Origin: Rhizobium sp. RU20A
GTDB lineage: Bacteria > Pseudomonadota > Alphaproteobacteria > Rhizobiales > Rhizobiaceae
Direction of reading: 5' to 3'
Assembly: GCF_900155885.1 (NCBI RefSeq)
Contig: NZ_FTMB01000003.1
Location: forward strand, 269,775-333,774
DNA length: 64,000 bases
Shown here piece by piece: positions 1 through 8,005 of the stretch. How positions within the stretch are numbered: position 1 is the stretch's first letter; every line of letters starts with the position of its first letter. Below the pieces are notes generated by a model. The model saw only the letters and a list, made by a program, of their open reading frames with translations. It ran no database searches and was not told where the DNA came from. The position numbers and the translations under genes are program-made.

Positions 1-762
1 CCGGTGCGCACCGCCGAGGGCCGCAAGATCCGCACCGCCTTCGTCTCGACACCCGGCAACAAGCTGGTTTCGGCCGACTACAGCCAGATCGAGCTGCGCG
101 TTCTCGCCCATGTCGCCGATATTCCGCAGTTGCGGCAGGCCTTTGCCGACGGCATCGACATCCACGCCATGACGGCGTCGGAAATGTTCGGCGTTCCGGT
201 CGAGGGTATGCCGGGCGAGGTGCGGCGACGCGCCAAGGCGATCAACTTCGGCATCATCTACGGCATTTCCGCCTTTGGCCTCGCCAACCAGCTCTCCATA
301 GAGCGCTCGGAAGCCGGCGACTATATCAAACGTTATTTCGAGCGTTTCCCCGGCATTCGCGACTATATGGACGCGACCAAGGCGACGGCGCGCGACAAGG
401 GCTATGTGGAGACGATCTTCGGCCGGCGCATCCACTATCCGGAAATCCGTTCCTCCAACCCCTCGGTGCGCGCCTTCAACGAGCGCGCCGCGATCAACGC
501 CCCTATTCAGGGCTCGGCCGCCGACATCATTCGCCGCGCGATGATCCGCATGGAGCCGGCGCTTCTCGAGGCAAAGCTTTCGGCCCGCATGCTGCTGCAG
601 GTGCATGACGAACTGATCTTCGAGGTGGAAGACACCGAGGTCGCGCGCACCATCCCCTTCGTCACCGAGGTCATGGAAAACGCCGCCATGCCGGCGCTCG
701 ACATGCGCGTGCCGCTGAAGGTGGACGCAAGGGCCGCGATGAACTGGGAAGAGGCGCACTGA
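1..762 (+). CDS. polA: DNA polymerase I, C-terminal part (5' end outside window)
   Basis: This is the polymerase (palm/fingers) end of family A DNA polymerase I, which fills gaps in repair and replaces Okazaki primers. The frame is open from the first base, so the 5'-nuclease and 3'-5' exonuclease regions lie off the left edge. Three family A motifs are visible in order: motif A DYSQIELRVLAH, motif B RRRAKAINFGIIYG (O-helix, with the Lys and Tyr that contact dNTP and template), and motif C QVHDELIFEV with the catalytic Asp. It stops at TGA 760-762. The frame is intact throughout; identification is firm although only about 253 residues are seen. Confidence 0.97.
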   Translation, partial: PVRTAEGRKIRTAFVSTPGNKLVSADYSQIELRVLAHVADIPQLRQAFADGIDIHAMTASEMFGVPVEGMPGEVRRRAKAINFGIIYGISAFGLANQLSIERSEAGDYIKRYFERFPGIRDYMDATKATARDKGYVETIFGRRIHYPEIRSSNPSVRAFNERAAINAPIQGSAADIIRRAMIRMEPALLEAKLSARMLLQVHDELIFEVEDTEVARTIPFVTEVMENAAMPALDMRVPLKVDARAAMNWEEAH

Positions 763-980
763 GGGCTACGGTCAAGGAGCACTCCCTTCAGCCGGTGGGG
801 CGGGCAGCAAGCCTTGTCCTCCGGCTTTGCCTCGTGACACGACAATGACTGCGGGCGCAGCGTGCGAAACGACGACGCATCAACGTCGCGCCGCCGGCTG
901 TCCTCCGTCTTGAGCCGGAGCCGCCGCCTTCCTAGATGTTGAGCGAACCGGCCGTCCCTGCCGGACCCAAGGAGCCCTTC

Positions 981-1706
981 ATGATCCTCACGGCCGCGCG
1001 GCTTTCGCTCCGCAATCTCTTTGCACCCGAGACCCGGTCGGTGTTCTGGAAGGTGATCGGGCTGACGCTGCTCTGCCTGATCGCCGTGTGGTTTGCGCTG
1101 CGCGGCCTGTTCTACGCCTATGTCCTGCCGTGGATCGCGGCCGCCTGGCCGGCGGCGGGCGCGGAATGGGCGGGCTGGGTGACCTTCTTCGTCGGCCTCT
1201 TCGCCAGCATAGGCCTCGCGCTCGGCCTTGCCCTGCTGCTGGCGCCGATCAACGCCCTGATCGCCGGCCTGTTTCTCGACGATGTGGCCGAGGTGATCGA
1301 AAAGCGCGACTATCCCGCACTTCCCCCCGGCCGCGCCATGCCCTTGGGAGCGGCGATCGTCGAAGGCGCGAAATTCCTCGGCATCGTTATCCTCGGTAAC
1401 ATCGTCGCGCTGCTCCTGCTGCTGGTGCCCGGCGTCAACCTCATCGCCTTCTTCGTCGTCAACGGCTATCTGCTCGGCCGGGAGTTCTTCGAGTTCGCCG
1501 CCATGCGGCACCTCTCGCCGGAAGCGGCCCGGGAATTGCGGGCGCGCCATGCCGGCCGCGTCACGCTTGCCGGCTTCCTCATCGCGGGTTTCCTCGCGAT
1601 CCCCATCGTCAACCTTCTGACGCCGCTGTTTGCAGCCGGCCTCATGGTGCACCTCTACAAGAGTATCGCAAAGGCACCGCCTTCCACCTTGCGCTCGGCC
1701 GCCTGA
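981..1706 (+). CDS. EI24/CysZ-like integral membrane protein
   Basis: A protein of 241 residues with several long hydrophobic segments (around residues 20-45, 60-95, 125-165 and 195-225), matching the EI24 family that includes the sulfate permease CysZ and poorly characterised alphaproteobacterial proteins. The start ATG at 981 is chosen because AAGGAG lies at 969-974 just before it; the frame is open back to an ATG at 936, which lacks such a site. It is followed 37 bp later by slyX on the same strand. No cys genes are nearby, so a sulfate transport role is not supported here and the function stays open. Confidence 0.85.
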   Translation: MILTAARLSLRNLFAPETRSVFWKVIGLTLLCLIAVWFALRGLFYAYVLPWIAAAWPAAGAEWAGWVTFFVGLFASIGLALGLALLLAPINALIAGLFLDDVAEVIEKRDYPALPPGRAMPLGAAIVEGAKFLGIVILGNIVALLLLLVPGVNLIAFFVVNGYLLGREFFEFAAMRHLSPEAARELRARHAGRVTLAGFLIAGFLAIPIVNLLTPLFAAGLMVHLYKSIAKAPPSTLRSAA

Positions 1707-1743
1707 GCGGTCATCTGAAGCGACCTGAAAGCGGAGCATGGCG

Positions 1744-1968
1744 ATGAGCGATAGCGAACAGCAGACGCAGGACGAACGGATCATCCGGCTGGAGGAAACG
1801 GTCGCCTACCAGACGCATGTCATCGAGGAATTGTCCGAGGAGATCGCCCGGCAATGGACCGTCATCGAGCAGACGCGCGCCAAGCTGGATCGGCTGACCG
1901 AACGCTTCCTGACGCTGGAGGAGCAGTCGGCCGAAGCCATCCCCGTGCAGCGTCCGCCGCACTACTAG
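1744..1968 (+). CDS. slyX: SlyX family protein
   Basis: A small acidic protein of 74 residues made almost wholly of a heptad-like coiled coil (DERIIRLEETVAYQTHVIEE onward) ending in the family-typical PPHY tail. SlyX proteins are widespread in proteobacteria, but their role is not known. Two ATGs occur, at 1738 and 1744; GGAG at 1733-1736 is too close to the first and correctly spaced for the second, so 1744 is preferred. It probably shares a transcript with the upstream EI24 gene. Confidence 0.85.
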   Translation: MSDSEQQTQDERIIRLEETVAYQTHVIEELSEEIARQWTVIEQTRAKLDRLTERFLTLEEQSAEAIPVQRPPHY

Positions 1969-1980
1969 GCCGCGTCCCCC

Positions 1981-2010
1981 AAACAAAACCGCCGGGCTTT
2001 CACCCGGCGG
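1981..2010 (-). terminator. Rho-independent terminator of the bmp gene
   Basis: Perfect 8-bp stem CCGCCGGG/CCCGGCGG (1989-1996 with 2003-2010) and a 6-base loop. Read on the minus strand it is followed by TTTTGTTT. It lies 34 bp beyond the bmp stop. No T tract follows on the plus strand, so it serves the leftward gene rather than slyX. Confidence 0.85.
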
Positions 2011-2044
2011 CCTGATGGTGTCGAACCGAACCATCCCGTCCCGA

Positions 2045-3037
2045 TCAATAGGGGCAGGCTTCGTCCGTCATGTAGTCGTGGACCTGAACGGTGCCGGCAA
2101 TGATGTCGGCCTTGGCCTTTTCGACTGCGGCCATCATCTCAGGCGTTATCAGGGCCTTGTTGTTGTCGTCGAGCGCGAAGCCGACGCCATCTTCCTTCAG
2201 GCCGAGCACGGAGATGCCGGGGGCAAACGTGTCGTCCTTGGCGCTCTTGAAGGCGTCGTAGACGGCAACGTCGACACGCTTCAGCATCGAGGTGAGGACC
2301 TTGCCCGGATGCAGGCCGTTCTGGTTGGAATCAACGCCGATCCCCAGCTTGCCGGCATCGGCAGCCGCCTGGAGAACACCAACACCCGTGCCGCCAGCGG
2401 CGTGATAAACGACGTCGGAGCCCTGGTCGATCTGCGACTTGGTGATTTCGCCGCCCTTGACCGGATCGTTCCAAGCGTCCGGCGTGGTGCCGGTGAAGGC
2501 CTCGAGAACCTTTACATCAGCGCCGGTGGACTTGGCGCCGCCAATATAGCCACAGGAGAACTTGTGGATGAGCGGGATGTCCATGCCGCCGACAAAGCTG
2601 ACGGTCTTCGTCTTGGAGGCGAGGCCGGCGAGAACGCCAACGAGGTAGGAACCTTCCTGCTCCTTGAACACCACCGACTTCACGTTCGGCTTTTCGACGA
2701 CCATGTCGATGATGGCGAACTTGGTGTCGGGATATTCGGCGGCGACCTTTTCAAGCGCCGCGCCCCAGGAGAAGCCGGCCATCACGATCGGGTTGTTGCC
2801 ATCGCCGGCAAAGCGGCGCAGTGCCTGCTCGCGCTGGGCATCATTGGCGATTTCGAATTCGCGATATTCGATGCCGCTCTCGGTCTTGAACTTCTCGGCG
2901 CCATTGAAGGCCGCCTCGTTGAAGGATTTGTCGAACTTGCCGCCGAGATCGTAAATGATCGCCGGCTTGATGTCGGCCGCATAGGCGGTCGCGGACATCA
3001 AGGAGAAGGCAAGGAGTCCGAGGAGGGATTTCTTCAT
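2045..3037 (-). CDS. BMP-family ABC transporter substrate-binding protein (nucleoside-type)
   Basis: A periplasmic binding protein of 330 residues. A signal peptide (MKKSLLGLLAFSLMSATAYA, then AD) precedes the mature domain, which carries BMP/PnrA family sequences such as GGKFDKSFNEAA near the N-terminus and GGMDIPLIHKF and VGVDSNQNG further on. Family members bind purine or other nucleosides and feed an ABC importer. No permease or ATPase gene adjoins it; the matching membrane and ATPase subunits are at 50650-54288 in this window. The gene is monocistronic, with its own terminator at 1981-2010 and an unusual hairpin-rich leader at 3067-3139. Ligand is inferred, not shown. Confidence 0.93.
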   Translation of the reverse strand: MKKSLLGLLAFSLMSATAYAADIKPAIIYDLGGKFDKSFNEAAFNGAEKFKTESGIEYREFEIANDAQREQALRRFAGDGNNPIVMAGFSWGAALEKVAAEYPDTKFAIIDMVVEKPNVKSVVFKEQEGSYLVGVLAGLASKTKTVSFVGGMDIPLIHKFSCGYIGGAKSTGADVKVLEAFTGTTPDAWNDPVKGGEITKSQIDQGSDVVYHAAGGTGVGVLQAAADAGKLGIGVDSNQNGLHPGKVLTSMLKRVDVAVYDAFKSAKDDTFAPGISVLGLKEDGVGFALDDNNKALITPEMMAAVEKAKADIIAGTVQVHDYMTDEACPY

Positions 3038-3066
3038 CTTGCAGCCCTGTTGTTGCTATTGATCTT

Positions 3067-3139
3067 GCGGGGTCCTCCCGCAGACCTCTCTTCTGGAGGC
3101 CTGTCTGCGGAACTGTCCGGCGGGTCAGACCTGCCGGAC
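3067..3139 (-). promoter_or_regulatory. Structured leader of the bmp gene (candidate attenuator or riboswitch)
   Basis: Three inverted repeats are packed upstream of the bmp ATG (3037). One is a 25-bp near-palindrome at 3115-3139 with GTCCGGC/GCCGGAC arms. The second is a perfect 8-bp stem, CCGCAGAC at 3078-3085 with GTCTGCGG at 3103-3110. The third is a 5-bp stem, GCGGG/CCCGC, at 3067-3081. The second and third share bases 3078-3081, so they cannot form together. That arrangement fits a switchable leader RNA, but the outer palindrome could equally be a protein operator. No known riboswitch class was recognised. Confidence 0.4.
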
Positions 3140-3196
3140 GCGCGGCATCCTTGCATGGCTCCCGGCAAAATTCACCCGGAATTTTTTCATCCGGTC

Positions 3197-3234
3197 AAAA
3201 AAACGCAAAGGCCCCGCGACGCGGTCGCGAGGCC
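3197..3234 (-). terminator. Rho-independent terminator of msrA
   Basis: Stem GGCCCCGCGAC (3210-3220) pairs with GTCGCGAGGCC (3224-3234) with one mismatch and a 3-base loop. On the minus strand the stem is followed by TTTGCG and a run of seven T. It lies 25 bp beyond the msrA stop. Confidence 0.8.
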
Positions 3235-3259
3235 CTGCCTTGCAGTCGATCCGCCGGCC

Positions 3260-3907
3260 TCAGCCGACGCATTCCACGCCCGTGCCCTTGAGCCCGCAAT
3301 AGCCGCCGGGGTTCTTGGCGAGATATTGCTGGTGATAAGGCTCGGCATAGTAGAAGGGCCCGACGGGCGCGATCTCCGTCGTGATCCGCGCGCCGAAACC
3401 GGCCGCATCCAGCGCCTTCTGATAGCCGGCGGCGGCCTTTCTCGCGGCCTCCAGATCGGCATCGTCAAGCGTATAGATGGCGGAGCGATAGGTGCTGCCG
3501 ACATCATTGCCCTGGCGCATGCCCTGGGTCGGGTCATGCTCTTCGAAAAACACTTTGAAGAGGGTTTCAAGGGCGACCTGCCCGGGGTCATAGACAACCA
3601 TCACCACCTCGGCGTGGCCGGTCAGACCCGTCGTGGTTTCCTGATAGGTCGGATTGGGCGTCAGTCCGCCCGAATAGCCGACGGCCGTGACGTAGACGCC
3701 CGGCAGCTGCCAGAACAGGCGCTCGGCGCCCCAGAAGCAGCCGAGACCCAGATAGATGGTCTTCAGTCCTTCGGGGAACGGGCCCTTCAGGGCCCGGCCA
3801 TTGACGAAATGGTGCTCGGCGGTCGGGATCGGCTCGGCGCGCCCCGGCAGGGCGGTCTCGGCGGTCGGCATCGCGGTCTTGCGATTGAAAAGGTCACTGA
3901 GAAACAT
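3260..3907 (-). CDS. msrA: Peptide-methionine (S)-S-oxide reductase
   Basis: MsrA reduces methionine S-sulfoxide in oxidised proteins. The 215-residue product has the active-site motif GCFWGAE with catalytic Cys57, the YSGG motif, and two C-terminal cysteines (GGYC and VEC) that fit resolving roles with thioredoxin. The start ATG at 3907 has AGGAAGGA upstream; the frame extends further 5' but has no better start and runs into the neighbouring gene. No secretion signal is apparent, so it is probably cytosolic. It has its own terminator at 3197-3234. Confidence 0.96.
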   Translation of the reverse strand: MFLSDLFNRKTAMPTAETALPGRAEPIPTAEHHFVNGRALKGPFPEGLKTIYLGLGCFWGAERLFWQLPGVYVTAVGYSGGLTPNPTYQETTTGLTGHAEVVMVVYDPGQVALETLFKVFFEEHDPTQGMRQGNDVGSTYRSAIYTLDDADLEAARKAAAGYQKALDAAGFGARITTEIAPVGPFYYAEPYHQQYLAKNPGGYCGLKGTGVECVG

Positions 3908-4041
3908 CGTGCTGTCCTTCCTGCGCTCCTCGCGCATGCGCTCGGCGCCGGCGCTCGAAACCGCGCCGCGCCATCGGTTTGATCTGTCGTCTTCTGTTGT
4001 CCGTTGCCCCCCGCCCGGGGCGACGGCGATTTCCCACGCCT

Positions 4042-4380
4042 TCAGGCCGTGGGCATGCCCGTGATGCGCGGCGTGCGCCGGTAGCCGATGATCCAGAAGA
4101 CCAGAGCTAGGCCAAGCATCACCGCAGCGGCCGGGCGATCCAGCAACCACTGCATCACCGTCCGGCCGAGATTGGCGCCGCCTTCACCGAAGGCACCGGC
4201 CAGGGATCCCGGAAAGGCCGCGAGCCGGCCGGGAAGCGAAGGATCGAGACCGGTTACGACATCACCGAAGCGGACCAGAATGGTCGATCCGGCCGACACA
4301 GACTGAACCGCATCCACGGTCGCCAGAAGCACCGCCGCCACGAGGGCGAAAAAACTTGCCAGCCTGAATATGAGCCGCAT
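4042..4380 (-). CDS. Small membrane protein, function unknown
   Basis: A protein of 112 residues with one hydrophobic helix at each end (about residues 5-25 and 85-103) around a roughly 60-residue loop, and a final Arg-rich cytoplasmic tail ([14 protein letters not shown]). Similar two-helix proteins occur in rhizobia as conserved hypothetical proteins, but no role is recognised. The start at 4380 is supported by GGGGGAG eight bases upstream. It lies 134 bp upstream of msrA on the same strand and may be cotranscribed with it. Confidence 0.7.
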   Translation of the reverse strand: MRLIFRLASFFALVAAVLLATVDAVQSVSAGSTILVRFGDVVTGLDPSLPGRLAAFPGSLAGAFGEGGANLGRTVMQWLLDRPAAAVMLGLALVFWIIGYRRTPRITGMPTA

Positions 4381-4717
4381 GCCGATGCTCCCCCGCATCT
4401 TCGACGAAAAGGCCGCCCTGCCCGGCAAAGATAGGCATGCCGCGTCCCTCCTGCAATGCCCCTTCTCGCCCCGGCTGCGTCACAAGCCCATACGCCCAAC
4501 AGTCGGTATCCGCCGGTCTGCCGCAAGACGGGCTGAGGCGTCCGCCGTGCCGCCGGAAGGCTGCTCGATGGCACAAGCGCGGACAGCGCATATTTCTCTC
4601 AGAAATCAGTTGATCCGAAAGAGCACCTCGGTATATACCGCGCCGGTCACGCCAACCGTGACAGGCGCAAGACAGCGCTTTTCCGCCTCGCACCAACCGG
4701 CGATCGCGGCTTTATAC
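4381..4717. other. Intergenic region upstream of tRNA-Ser
   Basis: No convincing gene was found in these 337 bases. They contain the start-side region of the small membrane protein (minus strand) and the candidate tRNA-Ser promoter at 4610-4637. Open frames crossing the region on both strands lack ribosome sites and family resemblance. Confidence 0.5.
4610..4637 (+). promoter_or_regulatory. Candidate sigma70-type promoter for tRNA-Ser
   Basis: TTGATC (4610-4615) and TATATA (4632-4637) are separated by 16 bases. This would start transcription near 4645, giving a leader of about 70 bases before the tRNA at 4718. The match is by eye only. Confidence 0.5.
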
Positions 4718-4807
4718 GGACAGGTGGCCGAGTGGTTTAAGGCGCACGCCTGGAACGCGTGTGTACGTGAAAGCGTACCGAGGGTTCGAATCCCTCCCTG
4801 TCCGCCA
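4718..4807 (+). tRNA. tRNA-Ser (anticodon GGA)
   Basis: A class II tRNA of 90 bases with a long variable arm and an encoded CCA. The acceptor stem GGACAGG pairs with CCTGTCC; the D-arm contains GTGGCCGAGTGGTTTAAGGC, and the T-arm has GGTTCGAATCC. Anticodon GGA is at 4752-4754 in a CTGGAAC loop. The long arm and serine-type D-arm make the identity firm; it reads UCC and UCU. Confidence 0.97.
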
Positions 4808-5002
4808 TTCAATTCAAGTTTCTACCGCGATTTTGACTCCTTCCGGTCTGCGTTGGTCAATACGCCGGAACGGTCCGGCAATCGACACGCGTTTGCGCTG
4901 TCCAAGCCACCGCCCGTCTTCCGCAGACACAGCTTCCCGCGCGACGGACGGTTGGAATTGGGGTATGGGTCGGGTCTGATGGGATGCGGTGCGAGGCGGC
5001 CG

Positions 5003-5440
5003 GTGGAGACAAGCAAATATATTCCGGATGAGCTGGATCGGCGGATCATTGCGCATCTGCGGGTCGATGGGCGAGCGTCGTTGTCGAAGCTTTCGGCGGC
5101 GCTGGGCGTGGCGCGCGGGACGGTCCAGAACCGGCTCGACCGACTGGTGGCGACGGGGACGTTGCTCGGCTTTACGGTGCGGGTACGCGAGGACTATGAC
5201 GCACAAACCGTGCAGGCGATCATGATGATCGAGGTGGTGGGCAAATCCACCAACCAAGCCATTCGCCGGCTGCGCGGCCTGCCGGAGATCGTGTCGCTGC
5301 ACACCACCAACGGCAACTGGGACCTCGTCGCCACGATCCGCGCGGCGAGCCTTGCGGATTTCGACCGGGTGCTGCGCGAGGTCCGGATGATCGACGGCGT
5401 ATCCAACAGCGAGACGAGCCTGCTTCTGTCCAGCACCTGA
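5003..5440 (+). CDS. Lrp/AsnC family transcriptional regulator
   Basis: A protein of 145 residues with an N-terminal winged helix-turn-helix (DELDRRIIAHLRVDGRASLS, then SKLSAALGVARGTVQNRLDRL) and a C-terminal RAM/ligand-binding ferredoxin-like domain. It probably acts as a dimer or octamer sensing an amino acid. The GTG at 5003 is chosen because GAGG sits six bases upstream; an in-frame ATG at 4979 has a poorer site. The gene stands alone between tRNA-Ser and the two-component system, so its targets cannot be inferred from context. Confidence 0.87.
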   Translation: METSKYIPDELDRRIIAHLRVDGRASLSKLSAALGVARGTVQNRLDRLVATGTLLGFTVRVREDYDAQTVQAIMMIEVVGKSTNQAIRRLRGLPEIVSLHTTNGNWDLVATIRAASLADFDRVLREVRMIDGVSNSETSLLLSST

Positions 5441-5523
5441 GCGGTGAACCGGGCGCATTCCTCACAAGGTTCCATCCCATAGGCCTCGTCGAGAGCCGGC
5501 GCGTAGCTGCCCGCCCTGTTTCC

Positions 5524-6891
5524 CTAACCACCGGCCATCACCGCCGCGGCGCGGTGCAGGAAGCGGATGCGGGCCTCGAAGCCGCTGTCGCGGCCGCTTG
5601 CCGGAGAGGACAGGACAAGCTCGGCGTTCATCTGCTGCAACAGACGCTCCACGATCGACAGGCCAAGGCCCGAGCCGGGTGCCTGCGTGCGACCGCGGCC
5701 AAAGCGGCGGCGGATCGCAGCCAATTCCTCCGTGGCAAGGACAGGGCCACCATTAGCAATTGACATCGTTGCCCCTTCCTCGATCCGAAGGGTGATGGGC
5801 TCATCGCTTGCGCCATGGCGTATCGCGTTTTCGACGAGGTTGCGCAGGACAATGGCGAAAGCATCGGGATCGGCGGGCTCGAAGAGGCGGGCGTCCGGTG
5901 CGCGCAGCACTTCCAGCCGGCCCGGGTCGTCCATGCGGCGCCGGAAATCGGTGACGACGAGATCGATGACCGGAAGGAGATCGATTGCCCGGTCTGCCGC
6001 GCCGATGCCTGCCTCCGCGCGCGACAGTTGCAGGAGCTTTTCGGTCAGGCCGGCAAGGCGGGTCAGCGCATGCTCGACCTGCCTGGCGCGGTCGCGGGCC
6101 GGTCCATCGCCAAGAAGTGCGATCAGGACTTCGGTCTGCGCCAACGCACCGGCCAGCGGCGTGCGCAATTCGTGGGCGCTGTTGGCGGTGAATTCGCGCT
6201 CCGCATCGAGCGCCGTTCGCAGCCGGGCAAGCAGGGCGTTGACGGACAGCACGATCGGCTGCAACTCGCGCGGCAGGGCGTCGACGGACATGTCGGCCAG
6301 ATTTCCGCTGTCCTTCACGCCGATAGCGGCACGCAGGTCCTCCACCGGTGCCATGACGCGGCGCACGATGAGCCAGACGAGCAGCACGCTGCCGGGGACG
6401 AGCAGGAACAGCGGCAGCAGCAGCGCCGCCGCGCCTTCGCGCAGGGCCTCCCGGCGGTGGCCGAGCGGGTCGGCCACCTGAATGAAGATCGTGTTGCTGA
6501 TTGCCGCCAGCGTATAAACGCGGTGGCCATCTCCATCCCAGAAACCACTCTTCAACGGCGCGTTGAACGGTTCCCGCGCCTGGTCATGCGAGTGCATCAG
6601 CACCTTTCCGCTGGCATCGCGGACCTGGTAGGTCACATATTCCTCTTCGCTCAGCGGCGCCGCCTGCTGGAAGTTCAGCGGGCCCTGGTCGTCGCTGCGC
6701 TGAAAAAGATCATCGACCACGAGAGGCAGAAGGCGCGCGGCGGTTTCCTCCAGCGCACTGTCGAAGATTTCCCCGAACTCTTCCTGCATCACATAGGCGC
6801 CGAGCCCGGTGGCAGCCAGCCAGAAGCAGGTGAGTGTTGCGGTCAGCCAGACGACGAGGCGCTGGGCCATGCTCTTATCGCGGCCTCTCAT
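5524..6891 (-). CDS. Sensor histidine kinase (QseC/PmrB-like)
   Basis: An inner-membrane kinase of 455 residues. It has an N-terminal transmembrane helix, a periplasmic 2CSK-type sensor region of about 110 residues, and a second helix near residue 165. A HAMP linker follows, then the dimerisation motif ANSAHELRTPL carrying the phospho-accepting His (His240), N-box LVENAIRHG, and G-box GSGLGLSIVERL. The ATG at 6891 overlaps the regulator's TGA as ATGA, suggesting translational coupling; an ATG at 6870 is an alternative start that removes seven residues. It pairs with the response regulator upstream. The signal is unknown; the divergent PepSY/cytochrome b561 genes and the downstream-lying eptA are possible targets. 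Confidence 0.92.
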   Translation of the reverse strand: MRGRDKSMAQRLVVWLTATLTCFWLAATGLGAYVMQEEFGEIFDSALEETAARLLPLVVDDLFQRSDDQGPLNFQQAAPLSEEEYVTYQVRDASGKVLMHSHDQAREPFNAPLKSGFWDGDGHRVYTLAAISNTIFIQVADPLGHRREALREGAAALLLPLFLLVPGSVLLVWLIVRRVMAPVEDLRAAIGVKDSGNLADMSVDALPRELQPIVLSVNALLARLRTALDAEREFTANSAHELRTPLAGALAQTEVLIALLGDGPARDRARQVEHALTRLAGLTEKLLQLSRAEAGIGAADRAIDLLPVIDLVVTDFRRRMDDPGRLEVLRAPDARLFEPADPDAFAIVLRNLVENAIRHGASDEPITLRIEEGATMSIANGGPVLATEELAAIRRRFGRGRTQAPGSGLGLSIVERLLQQMNAELVLSSPASGRDSGFEARIRFLHRAAAVMAGG

Positions 6892-7547
6892 GCCTTGCCC
6901 ATCCGGTAGCCGATGCCGCGCACCGTCTCCACAATGTCCTTGCCGAGCTTTTTGCGCAGGCGGCTGACATAGACCTCCACCGTGTTGCTCTCCACCTCCT
7001 GGCCAAAGGCGTAGAGCGCTTCCTCGATCTGCTGCTTGGAGATGATCGCGCCGGGGCGGGCGACCAGAACATCGAGCACGGCCCATTCACGGCTCGAAAG
7101 AACGATATCGGCACCGGACAGCTGCACGGCGCGGTCGGCGGGGTGAATGGTAAGGGCACCGATGACGATGACCGGCCGCGCCTGCCCGGCATAGCGCCGG
7201 GCCACCGCCAGCATTCGCGCCGTCAACTCATCGAGATGGAATGGCTTGACGAGGTAGTCGTCGGCCCCGCTGTTGAGACCCTCGATGCGGTCGGAGAGCT
7301 GATCATGGGCCGTGAGGATGATGACTGGCGTCGTATCGCCACGCCCGCGCAGGTCCTTGAGAAAAGTGATGCCAGAGCCGTCAGGCAGGCGCAGATCGAG
7401 CAGGAGGAGGCCGTAGGCGGCCGTGCGGGCGGCGATCTCGGCATCCGCGATGGTCTTCATCCAGTCCACGGCATGGCCGGCTGCCGTCACATGGGCACGC
7501 ACCGCATCGCCCAAGATTTCGTTGTCTTCGACGAGCAGGATGCGCAC
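6888..7547 (-). CDS. OmpR-family response regulator
   Basis: 219 residues. The receiver domain has the acidic pair VEDNE, phosphoacceptor Asp51 (LLLDLRLPDGSG) and the conserved Lys in DDYLVKPF. The C-terminal winged helix of OmpR/PhoB type contains EVYVSRLRKKLG and ends GIGYRMGKA. The start is GTG at 7547, with AAGGGA upstream. It is the first gene of a two-gene operon with the kinase, transcribed divergently from the PepSY/cytochrome b561 pair; the 188-bp gap between contains an inverted repeat at 7689-7707. Confidence 0.94.
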   Translation of the reverse strand: MRILLVEDNEILGDAVRAHVTAAGHAVDWMKTIADAEIAARTAAYGLLLLDLRLPDGSGITFLKDLRGRGDTTPVIILTAHDQLSDRIEGLNSGADDYLVKPFHLDELTARMLAVARRYAGQARPVIVIGALTIHPADRAVQLSGADIVLSSREWAVLDVLVARPGAIISKQQIEEALYAFGQEVESNTVEVYVSRLRKKLGKDIVETVRGIGYRMGKA

Positions 7548-7688
7548 CGCTTTCCCTTTCTTTGCCGGCTTCGGACTTTTGTGACGGTCCGGCCACCCTT
7601 GTTCTGTTTCGAGCGATCCTGACGGAGTGCTGAATGCGCGCCAAGGACTTTCTTTGCTCTGTGCGCGGGCTTCAGGGGGCCGTCAGGA

Positions 7689-7707
7689 AGGACGGAAATA
7701 ACGTCCT
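7689..7707. promoter_or_regulatory. Inverted repeat in the divergent two-component/PepSY promoter
   Basis: Perfect arms AGGACG (7689-7694) and CGTCCT (7702-7707) with a 7-base A/T-rich spacer. It lies 28 bp before the PepSY start codon. It may be an operator for the adjacent response regulator or a short hairpin in the PepSY leader; the sequence alone does not separate these. Confidence 0.35.
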
Positions 7708-7735
7708 CATTCTTCTCAACAAATGGAGACTTGCA

Positions 7736-8002
7736 ATGAAGATGATCCTTTCCACCATTGTCGGCACGCTTCTTCTGGCCGGCGCGGCCACCGCTTCCGA
7801 AAAGTGCCGCGTCCCGATGACCGACTGGCAGCCGCGGGAGGCGCTGCAGACCAAGCTTGAGGGAGAGGGTTGGAAGGTCCGCTCCATCCGCAGCGAGGAC
7901 GGTTGCTACGAGGCCTATGCGTTGAATGCAAAGGGCGAAAAGGTCGAAGCCTATTTCGATCCCAAGACCTTCGTGGCGGTCGACATGAAGAGCGAGGACT
8001 GA
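7736..8002 (+). CDS. PepSY domain-containing periplasmic protein
   Basis: A protein of 88 residues with a cleavable signal peptide (MKMILSTIVGTLLLAGAATA, then SEKC) and a single PepSY fold (LQTKLEGEGWKVRSIRSEDG ... EAYFDPKTFVAVD). Two cysteines in the mature part could form a disulfide. The start ATG at 7736 follows TGGAGA at 7724-7729. It is 3 bp upstream of the cytochrome b561 gene and divergent from the two-component system. Small PepSY proteins often accompany cytochrome b561 genes; a modulating role is inferred. Confidence 0.85.
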   Translation: MKMILSTIVGTLLLAGAATASEKCRVPMTDWQPREALQTKLEGEGWKVRSIRSEDGCYEAYALNAKGEKVEAYFDPKTFVAVDMKSED

Positions 8003-8005
8003 CCC

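Noticed and set aside
981..1706. Naming the EI24 protein cysZ (sulfate permease)
   Set aside because: The family match is broad and no sulfur-assimilation genes are near.
2015..3982. A 655-codon plus-strand frame over bmp and msrA
   Set aside because: Both covered minus-strand genes are well supported, and the frame has no ribosome site or recognisable domain and runs through two terminators and the structured leader.
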